Program-made: the position numbers and the translations under genes
Part shown: piece by piece, positions 47,965-58,439 of the stretch
Position numbering within the stretch: the stretch's first letter is position 1
Layout of the letters: every line of letters starts with the position of its first letter
Notes under the pieces: generated by a model
What the model saw: the letters and a program-made list of their open reading frames with translations, nothing else
Databases searched by the model: none
Told to the model about the DNA's origin: nothing
NCBI GenBank assembly: GCA_933228675.1
Contig: OW121742.1
Span: 39,779,255 to 39,843,254, forward strand
From: Stomorhina lunata
Lineage: Eukaryota > Arthropoda > Insecta > Diptera > Rhiniidae
Reading direction: 5' to 3'
DNA length: 64,000 nucleotides

Positions 47965-48980
47965 AATTTTTTTATCAAAAATTTTTCTATAGAAAATTTT
48001 TTTATCAAAAATTTTTCTATAGAAAATTTTTTTATAAAAAATTTTTCTATAGAAAATTTTTTTATCAAAAATTTTTCTATAGAAAATTTTTTTATCAAAA
48101 ATTTTTCTATAGAAAATTTTTTTATAAAAAATTTTTCTATAGAAAATTTTTTTATCAAAAATTTTTCTATAGAAAATTGAAAATTTTTTGATAAAAAAAT
48201 TTTCTATAGAAAATTTTTTTATCAAAAATTTTTCTATAGAAAATTGAAAATTTTTTGATAAAAAAATTTTCTATAGAGAATTTTTTTATAAAAAATTTTT
48301 CTATAGAAAATTTTTTTATAAAAAATTTTTCTATAGAAAATTTTTTTATAAAAAATTTTTCTATAGAAAATTGAAAATTTTTTTCTATAGAAAATTGAAA
48401 ATTTTTTGATAAAAAAATTTTCTATAGAAAATTTTTTTATCAAAAATTTTTGTATAGAAAATTGAAAATTTTTTGATAAAAAAATTTTCTATAGAAAATT
48501 TTTTTATAAAAAATTTTTCTATAGAAAATTTTTTTATCAAAAATTTTTCTATAGAAAATTTTTTTATCAAAAATTTTTCTATAGAAAATTGAAAATTTTT
48601 TGATAAAAAAATTTTCTATAGAAAATTTTTTTATCAAAAATTTTTCTATAGAAAATTTTTTTATCAAAAATTTTTCTATAGGAAATTTTTTTTATCAAAA
48701 TTTTTTTTATACAAAATTTTTTCTATAGAAAATTTTTCTATTGAAAATTTTTTTTATCAAAAATTTTTTTATATACAATTTTTTTATCAAACAATTTTTT
48801 GTAGAAATTTTTTTTATCAAAAATTTTTTTTATCAAAAAATTTTTTGTAGAAAATTTTTTTATCAAAAATTTTTCTATAGAAAATTTTTTTATTAAAAAT
48901 ATTTCATTAATTTTTATTAATTATTAAAAAAATTTAAAAATATTTCTATAGAAATTGTTTATCAAAATTTTTTCTATAAA
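47965..48980. repeat. Minisatellite, 30-bp unit, ATCAAAAATTTTTCTATAGA, with fold-back blocks
   Basis: The first seven or so units are near-perfect 30-mers (TTTTTTATCAAAAATTTTTC plus TATAGAAAAT). From 48177 a block with GAAAATTGAAAATTTTTTGA, then TAAAAAAATTTTCTATAG, inserts the inverse unit. Such blocks recur near 48243, 48390, 48465 and 48590, so long segments can fold into perfect hairpins. The array degrades after 48680. Repeating RKIF/KKFSIEK frames on both strands are artefacts. Confidence 0.95.
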
Positions 48981-49397
48981 AGATTTAAAAATGTTTTGAA
49001 AAATATGTTTACAAAAATATTAGTGTCGTGGCAACAATGTTCGAGATTATATTTCTTTGTTCTCTCGAACCATGTATTTTGTTGCTATAAATTGGAATTT
49101 GATTTGTTTCTTTTTTGTTTTTGTCTTTTCTTAAACAAAGCGGCACCAACCAACTCTGTTAATATCCAAATTCCAACTGAATGATTTTAATACTCATTTT
49201 CACGAGTTTTATTAATGATCGTGGTATTTACGAAAATTAAAACAAAAATCATCGGCTACTGGTGGTATGGGTTGCCTACTTCTGGGCCCAAATTACCGCA
49301 TTCGACATCGATCGAAATCTTAGATATTTTCAAAACATTTGTATAGCATACTTTAAGGATAATCAAAATTTTTTAAAAGATGTTCAGTTAACTTTAT
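48981..49397. other. AT-rich, nothing recognised
   Basis: No gene or repeat recognised. Confidence 0.5.
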
Positions 49398-50180
49398 TAT
49401 ACCCTTCACCACCATAGGTGGAAAGGGTATTATAAGTTTGTGCTGATGTTTGTAACACATAGAAATATTTGTGTTAGACCCACCTTTTAGTATACCAATA
49501 GGCTTAGAATCACTTTCTGAGTCGATTTAGCGATGTCCGTCCGTCCGTCCGTCTGGCTGGACCCCCATGTAAACCTTGTAATCAAACTACAGGTCGCAAT
49601 TCTAAAGATAATTTGATGAAATTTGGCACAGATCATTTTTTTGATAATGGGACCATGGCTATTGAAATTGGTCAAAATCGGTCCATTATTTATGGTACCT
49701 CCCATAGGTCCCACTTCCCGGAATTGATACATTGGCCACAAATATCAGTATTTTTTCATGAAATTTAAAACAAATACTGCTTATGTAAACTTAAATCACT
49801 ATACCAAATCGGTCCACATTTGACCATAGCTCCCATACAAACTCTTCTTTAAAAATGCACTAAATGAGACAAAAAATCACTAAAACGCTCGTAAATCTAA
49901 AGATAATGAAAATTTTGAGTTTATTTTGTGCATACATAATTTTTGTAACAACTGTAATCAATTTGCCAAATTTCGAGATAATCGGTCCACATTTGACCCT
50001 AGCTCTCATATAAGTCCAAATGACGGAAACATTTTGAATATATAAGTTTTGAGAAAATGTTTGTATGATGGCAAAATTTTGCAAATATTTGTCTTTATAC
50101 AGGAAAAATAACACCTTTGACCTTTGTGGTGAAGGGTATCGTATGGTCGGGCTTGACCGACTATAGCGCTTTCTTACTTG
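49398..50180 (+). repeat. Dispersed repeat family A, full-length copy
   Basis: 783 bp. It starts TATACCCTTCACCACCATAG followed by GTGGAAAGGGTAT, itself a stem-loop. Near the other end, GTGGTGAAGGGTAT (50126-50139) is the inverse of the start. It ends with the GGTCGGGCTTGACCGAC hairpin, TATAGCG and CTTTCTTACTTG, followed by a T-run. The body has several GTCCGTCC repeats and CATTTGACC segments and no protein frame. Other copies are at 12965 (internal deletion), 32576 (3' truncated) and 54159 (5' truncated). A non-autonomous DNA-type element is most likely; the superfamily is not assigned. Confidence 0.85.
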
Positions 50181-51340
50181 TTTTTTTTTTGTAGTTATTT
50201 GCCAAAAGATGACCAATAGTAAAAGAGTTTTATTTGAACTACATGTTTTTAAAAACGAATCAAAATGGAAACCAAATTTCAATAAACTTTTTGCACCGAA
50301 GTAACTTTGAACATCCCTAAAGTATACTTCACAATATTTGCTTAAAAGTCTGAGTTTTTGATCGATGTGGTAATTTGGCCCCTGATTGTGACCTTCTAAA
50401 ACTCAAAAGTTTAAAGATTTTTCTTTATTTCTATAATTCGTTTTCCGACCTATTTATTTTGTCTATATAAATTACTTTATATAACTAAAAATACATAAAA
50501 TGAAGTTAACCTTCTTTTGACTTAGCAACAACAAAACGGATTCATTACAATTTGAATGCATCATTTTTATTTTTAATTAAATATACAAAAAGCTTCTCTA
50601 CTTTTTGTAGTAAAAACTATATTTGCAAAAAAATTACAAACTTGAACCTAGACAGAAGCAGAACCAGAACCAGACTATTTACTAGAATTATTTACACACG
50701 ATAATTTTTACTACCACTTTTGTATTCACACTTAAATGCAAATCTAGAATAAAATCTTTGAATAATTGAATTATAAAATCAAAACATAACATAAAATGAC
50801 AAATATGTTAAGTGGAAAAGGTTAAAAAATGTTAAAATTAAAAATTTAAATTTAAGGGAAATTTTGAATATTCTTTTTTTTATTTTTTAATTAACTATTT
50901 ATAGTAAGTGCAGGTAATGTGGTATACCTATTTGTTTTAAGATTGGTAAATTTTTAATTTTTGGCAGATTGAAATTTTGTTTAACCCTTCGCATGTTGTG
51001 AACATTTGTTAAATTCTATTGTAAAAGCGATTTTAAAATATGTGCTGGTAATGTGGTACAACATATGTATTTTGGAAATGTTTTATAGTGTAGCAAATTA
51101 TTTTTCTTAGATTTTTACAAGTCTATAAAAAAAAAGTTGAGGTGCAAAAGCTCTTCCTGCACTCATGCAAGTAATGACGGTAATCAGAGACCTCGCTCGG
51201 ATGATGTCATGATGTACCAATTTATCTTCTAAAGCAATTATTTGTGCTTGCTGTAACGGATATCCTGGTTTCAGCTATATTCCAAATACGTATAAAAGGA
51301 AAATTGTTCAAATAAATTAAAAAAAAGATCAAAATTTTCT
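50181..51340. other. AT-rich, nothing recognised
   Basis: Contains two related GTGCNGGTAATGTGGTA words at about 50909 and 51041. No gene supported. Confidence 0.45.
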
Positions 51341-51376
51341 CTAGAGCAATGTTGAGCAAAGTCTCTCTGATTTTGT
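51341..51376 (+). repeat. Fragment of repeat family D
   Basis: GAGCAATGTTGAGCAAAGTC followed by TCTCTGATTTT matches the start of the repeats at 63100 and 63640. Confidence 0.6.
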
Positions 51377-51517
51377 ATTTTGCTTAGAAGGCGCCTTCTG
51401 GAACAGCAATTTTCAACAACTTTTCGCAGCATTTGCAGTATTTCGACGCTGCATGCTTACGCGCAAACGCAAGGCAAACCATGTTACTTCATCTGTATTA
51501 ATGGGTGGTGCACATAT

Positions 51518-51850
51518 TGTCACGAATTTCTATGTTATCCGCCCCATTGTACAAAGTTCACTACTTATAATTCTTTCCCTAGTTTTCTAGAATGTTTCTA
51601 TTGGTTGGTAATCAACGACAGCAGCTCTTTGTTTAGTAGAGTAGAGAAGAGAAACTCTCTTCTCTATTATATAAGGCCGATGAACGAATATTGTGGGAAG
51701 AGTTTTAATTGAGACGTGTATAAGAGAACAGTGAGACTAAATATATTTGTAAAGCAATTTTGTGAAGTGTGTTTAAGTGATTAACTCTAAAGTTAATAAA
51801 AATTTAACTTTATAAAATGGTTGTTTGCAAAAATAATTCCTTACACATTT
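51518..51850 (+). mobile_element. Possible solo LTR
   Basis: Starts TGTCACGAATTTC, contains a TATATAAGG box (about 51669) after a GAGAAGAGAAACTCTCTTCT palindrome, then AATAAA (about 51796), the order of promoter and polyadenylation signals in an LTR. The end is not defined and no clean target duplication was found. No internal retroelement domain is adjacent. Confidence 0.3.
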
Positions 51851-51855
51851 TTAAA

Positions 51856-52470
51856 GGATAAACGTAACAATATTAAGGAATCAGATGCTCTTGATGTTCT
51901 GGGCATGGGAATTCAATGTGATGTCCGTTGGACAAATCAGTGCCTCGGTTTTCTAAACGGTGCAAGAGATACTTCACTCTATTTGATCTCCTTACTGTTT
52001 ACATCACCTACATTGGAATACAACTGTCATATATGGGCCGGTGCTTCAAAGTCTGTTTTGTAGGAGAGAGTGAAAGTGCTCATCGGTGACAGGGTATCCA
52101 ACTCGATTGATTCACTGGAGCACCATCGCAATGTGGATTGTGTCACACTATTCACGTAATCGTTACTACTTTAGAATGTGCTCTAACGAAATCAGGGAAC
52201 TCTTCCTGAAACTCGAACTTTTTTTAAGCACGTCATTCTGTTAGAGCTTATTCCTTCGTAGTCGATTGGCCGCTAGACCTAACACTGCAGAGAAAATTCG
52301 TTCTTCAGCCGTACAGTTCGTATGTGGAATTCGCACTTTCAATGCCAGTTGCTTCTTCTTCTGTTATCCTTGACTTCCAGTGGAGCATTAAATTAGTTGT
52401 TGCCTGGGTTTCCTGCTAATAGGTAACAACTGTATTAAATTCCTACTCACACCTCGTGGTACATTCTGGA
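51856..52470 (+). mobile_element. Non-LTR retrotransposon RT C-terminal remnant
   Basis: Plus strand reads ESDALDVLGMGIQCDVRWTN, CLGFLNGARDTS, SPTLEYNCHIWAGASKSVL, then in shifted frames RVKVLIGDRVSNSIDSLEHH and RNVDCVTLF. This order (LGM thumb start, LEY-SHIWAGA, SLEHRRNVA-SLFYRY) is the C-terminal RT part of Jockey/CR1-like LINEs. Several frameshifts make it inactive. Confidence 0.75.
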
Positions 52471-53520
52471 AACCTGAGCAACCTAGTTGAAGATGCTGTA
52501 AACAACTCGAGCGGGATTCTAGGTCAGGGCTAACGTGAGGGGGAGTTATCTTGGAGCCAGTTCGACTTTTTGGTCTAAGGGTCTAAGATAATTGTACTTG
52601 ATAAGGTACGAAACTGTAGCGCCTGTTCATCATGTTAGTTGCGGCTGCAAGCGGGCGTCTGTCTTTGATCGAGCGTCTCGCTTTGCAAACTTGGCTCTTG
52701 TCTTTAGACTCATCATCCATTGACTTAGCACTTACGATGTTTTAAGCATGGTAATATATACTACTCCCAGGGGTAATAAAGCGAGAAATCCTCCTGCCAC
52801 GGCAGCTGGCACAAGGTTTTTGGAGGTGCCTAATCTAACGAATGAGACCCTGCCAGTTGCAATATAGGTAAATTCAAATCAAGTGCCTAGTTTCTTAGTT
52901 CCAACACAACATAATGCATTGCATAATATGGGGTCATTACGTAAAATTATTTTTTCATCAAAAGTTTCTTTAACCAATTGTAGGATCCGCTGTGGGGCAT
53001 GTAACTCTGCCCTGTTGAAATTACATATCAGCAAAATAAATGCCATTTGTACCTCAATTTTAAATTATGTCAATAAACCGTTCTCCATTCCAAATGCGAC
53101 AATTTTGCTTATTTAAGTATACATTCAAAAAGAAATGGGCTTCAACGGAAAACAAAATTTTGAATGAACTGACTTTTTAACTGACTTCCGAATGACTTTT
53201 AAAAATAAAACTGATTATTACTTCCTTTATTCTTTAAGAACAGCAAACTATTTCCGTTGTTATTATATTGTCAGCTTTAGAAAACATTTACTATATCACA
53301 TTACCAGCACTCACTTTAATTTTCAATCGTTAGTCCTTCCATTCTCTAAAACAGCAAATTATACACATGTTTTCAATATTTTTGTATTGCCAGTTAATGA
53401 AAAACTTCTCAGCAAAACTTTGGTAATGGCAAGTACTCTGGTAACTGGTTACCTTGTAATGACAACATACCCTTTGAATAACTGATAAGTTATTATGTAA
53501 GTACTTATTTGTAATTAAGA
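52471..53520. other. Unassigned, higher-GC then AT-rich
   Basis: 52471-52870 is less AT-rich than its surroundings and may be more retroelement-derived sequence, but no protein similarity was seen. Reading frames at 52883-53116 and 53192-53485 have no recognisable motif. Confidence 0.35.
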
Positions 53521-53524
53521 AGGT

Positions 53525-53580
53525 AATTTAAACTGAATGGCCCCGGTTCAAATCCCACCAAGACCAACAATTTTTTTTAA
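53525..53580 (+). repeat. tRNA-like B-box fragment (SINE piece)
   Basis: CCCCGGTTCAAATCCCACCA resembles a tRNA T-arm with the pol III B-box GGTTCAAATCC, followed by a T-run. No D-arm or A-box is present upstream, so it is not a tRNA gene. Confidence 0.4.
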
Positions 53581-53715
53581 TTTTTTTTATTAAAAGAGTC
53601 TTTTTAAATGATTTTTGAATTTTAAAAGCTTAAATATTACCTTCTGTAAAAAAAAATTTTGAAAAACTAAATCACGGTAATGAAAAAATACTATCATGAG
53701 TCAATTTGGATTATA

Positions 53716-53860
53716 TAGGGGATGTTAGATACCAAACACGGTTCTGATTGGTCGTAACTTGGTAAGTCCACTTTACTTATCTGGGTCATCCTTCATCTCA
53801 ACTGTGAGCACTGACCTCCTCGTGGTATCACCCGGGGAATTAGTTTAACACCCCCTCATG
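53716..53860 (+). repeat. Dispersed repeat family C, second copy
   Basis: GGGGATGTTAGATAC, GTAACTTGGTAAG, GAGCACTGACCTCCTC and TATCACCCGGGGA match 26700-26845 in order. Non-coding. Confidence 0.75.
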
Positions 53861-54002
53861 TAGTGAGCTATCATGTACCGAGAGTTGTCCCATAAGATCG
53901 ATATAAATGGATAACGACGACGGGCTAGTAACCCTCTCTTGGAAAAAATAATTACTATGAAGAGGATACTAATAGAATAAAAATGTCCCACCACCTAATG
54001 TT

Positions 54003-54112
54003 AGAAGAGGACGTCCGAAACTTCGATGGAAAGACCAAGTAGAGGAACATTTTTCAAAGCTTGGCCTATAAAATTGGAGAATATTCGCACAAGATCAAAG
54101 TCCATGAAAGAG
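54003..54112 (+). mobile_element. Non-LTR retrotransposon 3' tail fragment
   Basis: Plus strand reads RRGRPKLRWKDQVEEHFSKL, then GL, a stop, and NWRIFAQDQ. Same family as the minus-strand pieces at 3830 and 33480. Confidence 0.75.
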
Positions 54113-54158
54113 TCAATGTTATATAAAAACTTATACAAAAAGGAAGATTTAAATTGTT

Positions 54159-54813
54159 TACCAATAGGCTTAGAATCACTTTCTGAGTCGATTTAGAGAT
54201 GTCCGCCCGTCCGTCTGGCTGGCTGGACCCCCATGTAAACCTTGTAACCAAACTACAGGTCGCAAAGATAAAAAAGATAATTTGATGAAATTTAGCACAG
54301 ATCATTTTTTTGATAATGGGACCATGGCTATTGAAATTCGTCAAAATTGGTCTATTATTAATGGTACCTCCCATAGGTCCCCGGAATTGACATATTGGCC
54401 ACAAATATCAATATTTTTTCATGAAATTTAAATCAAACACTGCTTAAACTAAAATCACTGTACCAAATTTCGTTGAAATCGGTCCATATTTGACCATAGC
54501 TCCCATACAAACTTTTCTTTAAAAACGCACTAAATGAGACAAAAATCACTAAAACGCCCGTAAATCTAAAGATAATGAGAATTTTAAGTTTATTTTTTGC
54601 ATACAACTGTAATCAATTTGCCAAAGTTCGATATGATCGGCCCTAGCTCTCGTAGAAGTCCAAATGATGGAAACAGCTTGAATATATAAGTTTTGAGAAA
54701 ATATAAAAATTTAGAAAATATTTGTCTTTATACAGGAAAAATAACACCTTTGACCTTAGTGGTGAAGGGTATCGTATGGTCGGACTTGACCGACTATAGC
54801 AGTTTCTTACTTG
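54159..54813 (+). repeat. Dispersed repeat family A, 5'-truncated copy
   Basis: Begins at ACCAATAGGCTTAGAATC and runs to the hairpin GGTCGGACTTGACCGAC (54778-54794) and CTTACTTG end, following the 49398 copy with small deletions. Confidence 0.85.
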
Positions 54814-54949
54814 TTGTTTATTAAATTCATTAAACAAAAAAATCGTATAGAAATATTTTTCCAAAAATTACAACAAAGCAAAAAAACACATGATTTTGGA
54901 TCTACAAATAAAAATTGTATATATTAATTATAAGCTGCTAAGTTTCCAA

Positions 54950-55012
54950 CACATGAAGTAGCTCAGTGGAAGAGTCTCCGCCTAACAGTCGTAGGGGTCT
55001 GGGTTCGTTTAA
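54950..55012 (+). repeat. tRNA-derived SINE head or degenerate tRNA
   Basis: GAAGTAGCTCAGTGGAAGAG is a good pol III A-box and D-arm. CCGCCTAACAGTCGTAGG could form an anticodon-like arm, and CTGGGTTCG begins a B-box that then decays into TTTAAAAA. No T-arm or acceptor pairing can be completed, so it is a SINE head rather than a functional tRNA. Confidence 0.5.
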
Positions 55013-55420
55013 AAATATATATTTTTTAAATAAAACAACAACAAGTTTTTGTCGTTGTTTTCCAATTGCTTACCCAAGTCATTACTTTTCTGCAGCTGGT
55101 AAGTACTTGCCTCCAATGACATCCCCATGTTAATGTAATGACTTAAACAGTGAATCAGTAAGTAGTTCGTGTTCAATAGTTTAGTTGTTTAACTCATTAT
55201 TTGGTAATGAAAAGTTTTGCTGGGATTACTATACCATATTACCCTCATTTAATTGCTGTTAAATTGTTTTGCTCTTTAACTACCAAATAAAGATTGCTCT
55301 AAATAAAATTTGTAGTTGGATTTTCTTAAATAAAAATCAAACCTTTTAATATAAAAACTCTACAAAATACGCAAATATAATGACATATTATACAAAATCA
55401 TTTAGCATTAAAATGTTTAC

Positions 55421-56426
55421 TTAGTACTCGGGTTTTGCAAAATTATCGACTTTTTTCGGAAACCCTCCCATTAAAGATTTTACAGTTGGTTCTGATACCT
55501 TTTCGGAGCATGTGTTCCACCTGCGCTTAAAATCGGACATGTTCTTGGAAATCTTTCCTGTGTTCTTCAATTCCTTTTTTACCAGAGCCCAATACCTTTC
55601 CACAGGCCGAAGTTCTGGACAGTTAGGTGGATTTGCCTCTCGTGGTACAAAAATGACATTATGAGTACCACTCAAGTGCCTTTTTTCCATAATGGCATGA
55701 TGCCAAATCGGGCCAAAAAAATGTAGTCACTCTGTGCTCTCTTAAAAAGGGTAACAACCGTTTTTGTAGGCACTCCTTTATATAAATTTCTGTGTTTATG
55801 GTGCCAGATGCCACAAATACTTTACTTCTTTTGCCACAACTGCAAATAGCTTGCCACACGAGAAACTTCTTAGGAAATTTTGTTTGTTTTTTTGTGCGAA
55901 ACTCTTGCCGAACATTGCCCCGTTTATCAGCAACATAAAAATCTTGACCAGGAAGTTGAGAAAAGTCTGCCAGTACGTATGTTTCATCATCCATCACACA
56001 ACAGGTGTATTTTTTTATAAAATCAGACTTCAATTTTTTCGCTCGTTTTTTTGCTTCTAAGTTCTTTATAGCATTGCGATCTGGAACCTTTTGGACTTTG
56101 TATGTCTTCAGTCCAGCATAAGCTTTGAATCTATGTGCAAAATTCGTAGAACATTTCACCGTACGAGCTGCTTTTCTTAAAGAAGTGTTAGCCACTCTTC
56201 GAAAGAGTCGCTCGACTTCTTTTGCCTTACCAATATCTGTAGGACCTTTTTTCCTCCCTGATCCAGGTTTTCTTTCAATGCTCAGGTTTTCCTTATACTG
56301 TCTGATGGCATTAGAAACCGTTCGAGGGTCAACTTTTAAATTTTTAGCTATTTTTTTAAAAGTCCATGACGGATTTTTTTGAAAAGTTTTAATTATATTT
56401 TCACGAACTTTTTTTTCGCAGTCCAT
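55421..56426 (-). pseudogene. Tc1/mariner-superfamily transposase, single frameshift
   Basis: A DDE transposase that would cut and paste its own element. The minus-strand frame from 56426 has an N-terminal helix-turn-helix region (FKKIAKNLKVDPRTVSNAI), a GSGRKKGP linker, first catalytic Asp in CVMDDETYV and second Asp in FWPDLASCHYG. The frame shifts at about 55665. The next frame, to 55421, supplies NPPNCPELRPVERYWALVKK with the third acidic residue (Glu). The second-to-third spacing is 35 or 36 residues depending on how the shift is counted. Otherwise there are no stops, so the element is young or low in mutations. Inverted termini were not confidently found. Confidence 0.9.
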
Positions 56427-57399
56427 TTTGATTGAAATAACTATTGAAAATTAATAATTTCTAAAATAATAGTATCTGACATATCTATAGAAACTAACTT
56501 GATCAAAAAATAAATCATTTCTTGCACTATGGATAAATTTTGTCTCAAATAGTAAATGCATATTTTTTTAGAACACTCTTTATATCAAGAATAGCCAATT
56601 TTTAGCATCGTATAATTTTAGTTTTATATTAATTGAGAAAATGAACACATTACCGATAGAAATGTTAACAATGATGTTAATATGAGGTCGTATGTGCTCA
56701 AAATTTAAATGACAAACTCACAAGATCACCTACACCATTCGTGTATATACAGATTAAAAGGAAACAAATTATAGACAAAATTCAATTTTGAATTACAGAT
56801 TTTTCTGCTTCCCATTGGAAAAAGTTGAGAAATTCAAATTTATCTCCCACAAATATCTGTCATTTAATTAATTGGCTATTGATTAGGTATAAAATTAATT
56901 TTATTTGATGTGTGACTTTAGCTTATACGTTATATTTTCCTATTAGAAGTGTCTTTTTAAATTTATTTTCACATCTATTTAAATCACAACTATGAGGATG
57001 TATGTATGTAATTTAATATAATACATACATATATTGATTTGAGAATTTTTTCATTTCATTAATATTAATTAAGACAGCTCTGATTGTGGTTGGAAGAGAT
57101 TTTTAAGATTAGTTTTATAATTATAATTACCATTTCTAAAAAGAATGCAGGTCATCAACTGCAGTCTCTCCGCTTCTTTAGGAATTTCATTGGGTATGTT
57201 TAAACAGAAATTATTGGGGTAGCAACCAAGTTCAAAATTATCCTTCAAGATTTATCTTGGAAATTGTTTAAGTTGGTTCAGTAGTTACCTAGATATGGGC
57301 TTTAGATCTCGAAATTGTTTGAATACACCGCATACGGGCCTATGTTAGTTCCTTTTTTGGAGAGTCTTTTATGACAGACCATAGCCTCTATAATAATTT
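56427..57399. other. AT-rich, nothing certain
   Basis: Includes whatever 5' terminal part the Tc1-like element has (perhaps to about 56575). No host feature recognised. Confidence 0.4.
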
Positions 57400-57499
57400 C
57401 GTCATGGTATTGTGAAGGGTAAACATCTGTCATTATAATTCAGCATTTCGTAGGCGCTAAAGTGTAAAAAAGATGTTTTCCGGGAAGTCTATTCCCCTT

Positions 57500-58045
57500 A
57501 TTTTATTTGAACAAAATTGTTGCTGAAAGTAATCTATTATTTGTAGAACTTAGTTTGGGGGATTCAAAATTTGTAGAGAGTTCGTCGCAGGAAAGGAAAG
57601 CTCCGGTCATACAAGCAAGTTAGAAGATGAGGATTTTAAGGCATTACTCGAAGACAGTTGTAAAGCGCTAAAAAAACTTACATTATAATTATAAGTCACA
57701 ACAAAAATCCATTGCTCTTCGTTTAAAAACATTGGGTTTTATTCAATAGCAAGGAAATTGGGTCTAATACGAATTGGCGGAAATAATGCCTGAACGCTAC
57801 AAAAGGAAGTAAAGAGGCGATGAAAAATGGATACATTACGATGACCCCAAGCGCAGAAAGTCATATCTAAAGTCCTGCCAACCAGCTAAATGTACGCCGA
57901 AGCCTAATATCCATGACGATAAGGAAATGTTCTGTATTTGGTGTGAGAGAGGGCAGTTGGTATTGTGAGCTGCTGAAATCGGGTCTGACGATCACAGGCG
58001 ATCTGTACCGAAGAGAATTGATTCGTTTGAAGTGAGGAATCAGCA
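57500..58045 (+). pseudogene. Mariner transposase fossil
   Basis: Plus-strand pieces in order: KIVAESNLLFVEL, KSIALRLKTLGFIQ, QGNWV and GDEKWIHYDDPKRRKSYLKS, then PAKCTPKPNIHDDKEMFCIW. These correspond to the linker, the LGF..K.G.WVP segment and the first catalytic Asp block (GDEKW.HYDNPKR) of classical mariner transposases. Several stops and frameshifts interrupt it, and the region with the second and third Asp is missing. Confidence 0.85.
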
Positions 58046-58078
58046 ACATCAGATACGAGGTCATAATCTTACATTTCA

Positions 58079-58133
58079 GAAGCTTCTTTATATCACTTTA
58101 CATCTCAGAAGCTTCTTTATAAAAATTTTACGT
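58079..58133 (+). repeat. Short tandem duplication
   Basis: TTCAGAAGCTTCTTTATA-type words occur twice, about 28 bp apart (58074-58096 and 58103-58124), just after the mariner fossil. Confidence 0.6.
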
Positions 58134-58439
58134 AACCAAAAAACATATATGAGTAGGATCTTTAAAAATCTGTGAGGATACTTAAACCATAAACCTACTG
58201 AGTATAATATATTATATTCAGCCTAGGTTCGAGCGCCCCGGTCATGGGGCATCCATCACAAGCTGTAAGCCTACAGTAGTAACCAGAATCGATGTTAAAG
58301 AAGTAAAATTGTCTGAATAACAAACAGCCTTAATAACAACAAATGGTGCAGCTTTCCTTTTACCTCTCTACTATACCCTTTCTAATGAAGGAAGATATTG
58401 CTTTTAAAATTGAGTCTCCTAGTATGTAATCCTATGATG

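Noticed and set aside
47928..48667. Long frames on both strands (FFYRKFFYQK and [12 protein letters not shown] patterns)
   Set aside because: Translation of a 30-bp minisatellite; open on both strands because the unit is nearly palindromic.
41275..48980. CRISPR-like regular repeats with about 30-bp period
   Set aside because: Direct tandem units without unique spacers in an intron-bearing eukaryotic genome; these are minisatellites.
49487..49741. Minus-strand frame containing [20 protein letters not shown], also at 54066-54404
   Set aside because: It recurs only because family A repeats recur; copies carry different indels and the frame is not preserved in the 12965 and 32576 copies.
51380..51712. 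110-codon frame as a cysteine-rich secreted protein
   Set aside because: It overlaps an LTR-like promoter/polyadenylation arrangement and lacks a signal peptide or family pattern.
54950..55012. Functional tRNA gene
   Set aside because: Acceptor stem and T-arm cannot be formed; the B-box decays into A/T sequence.
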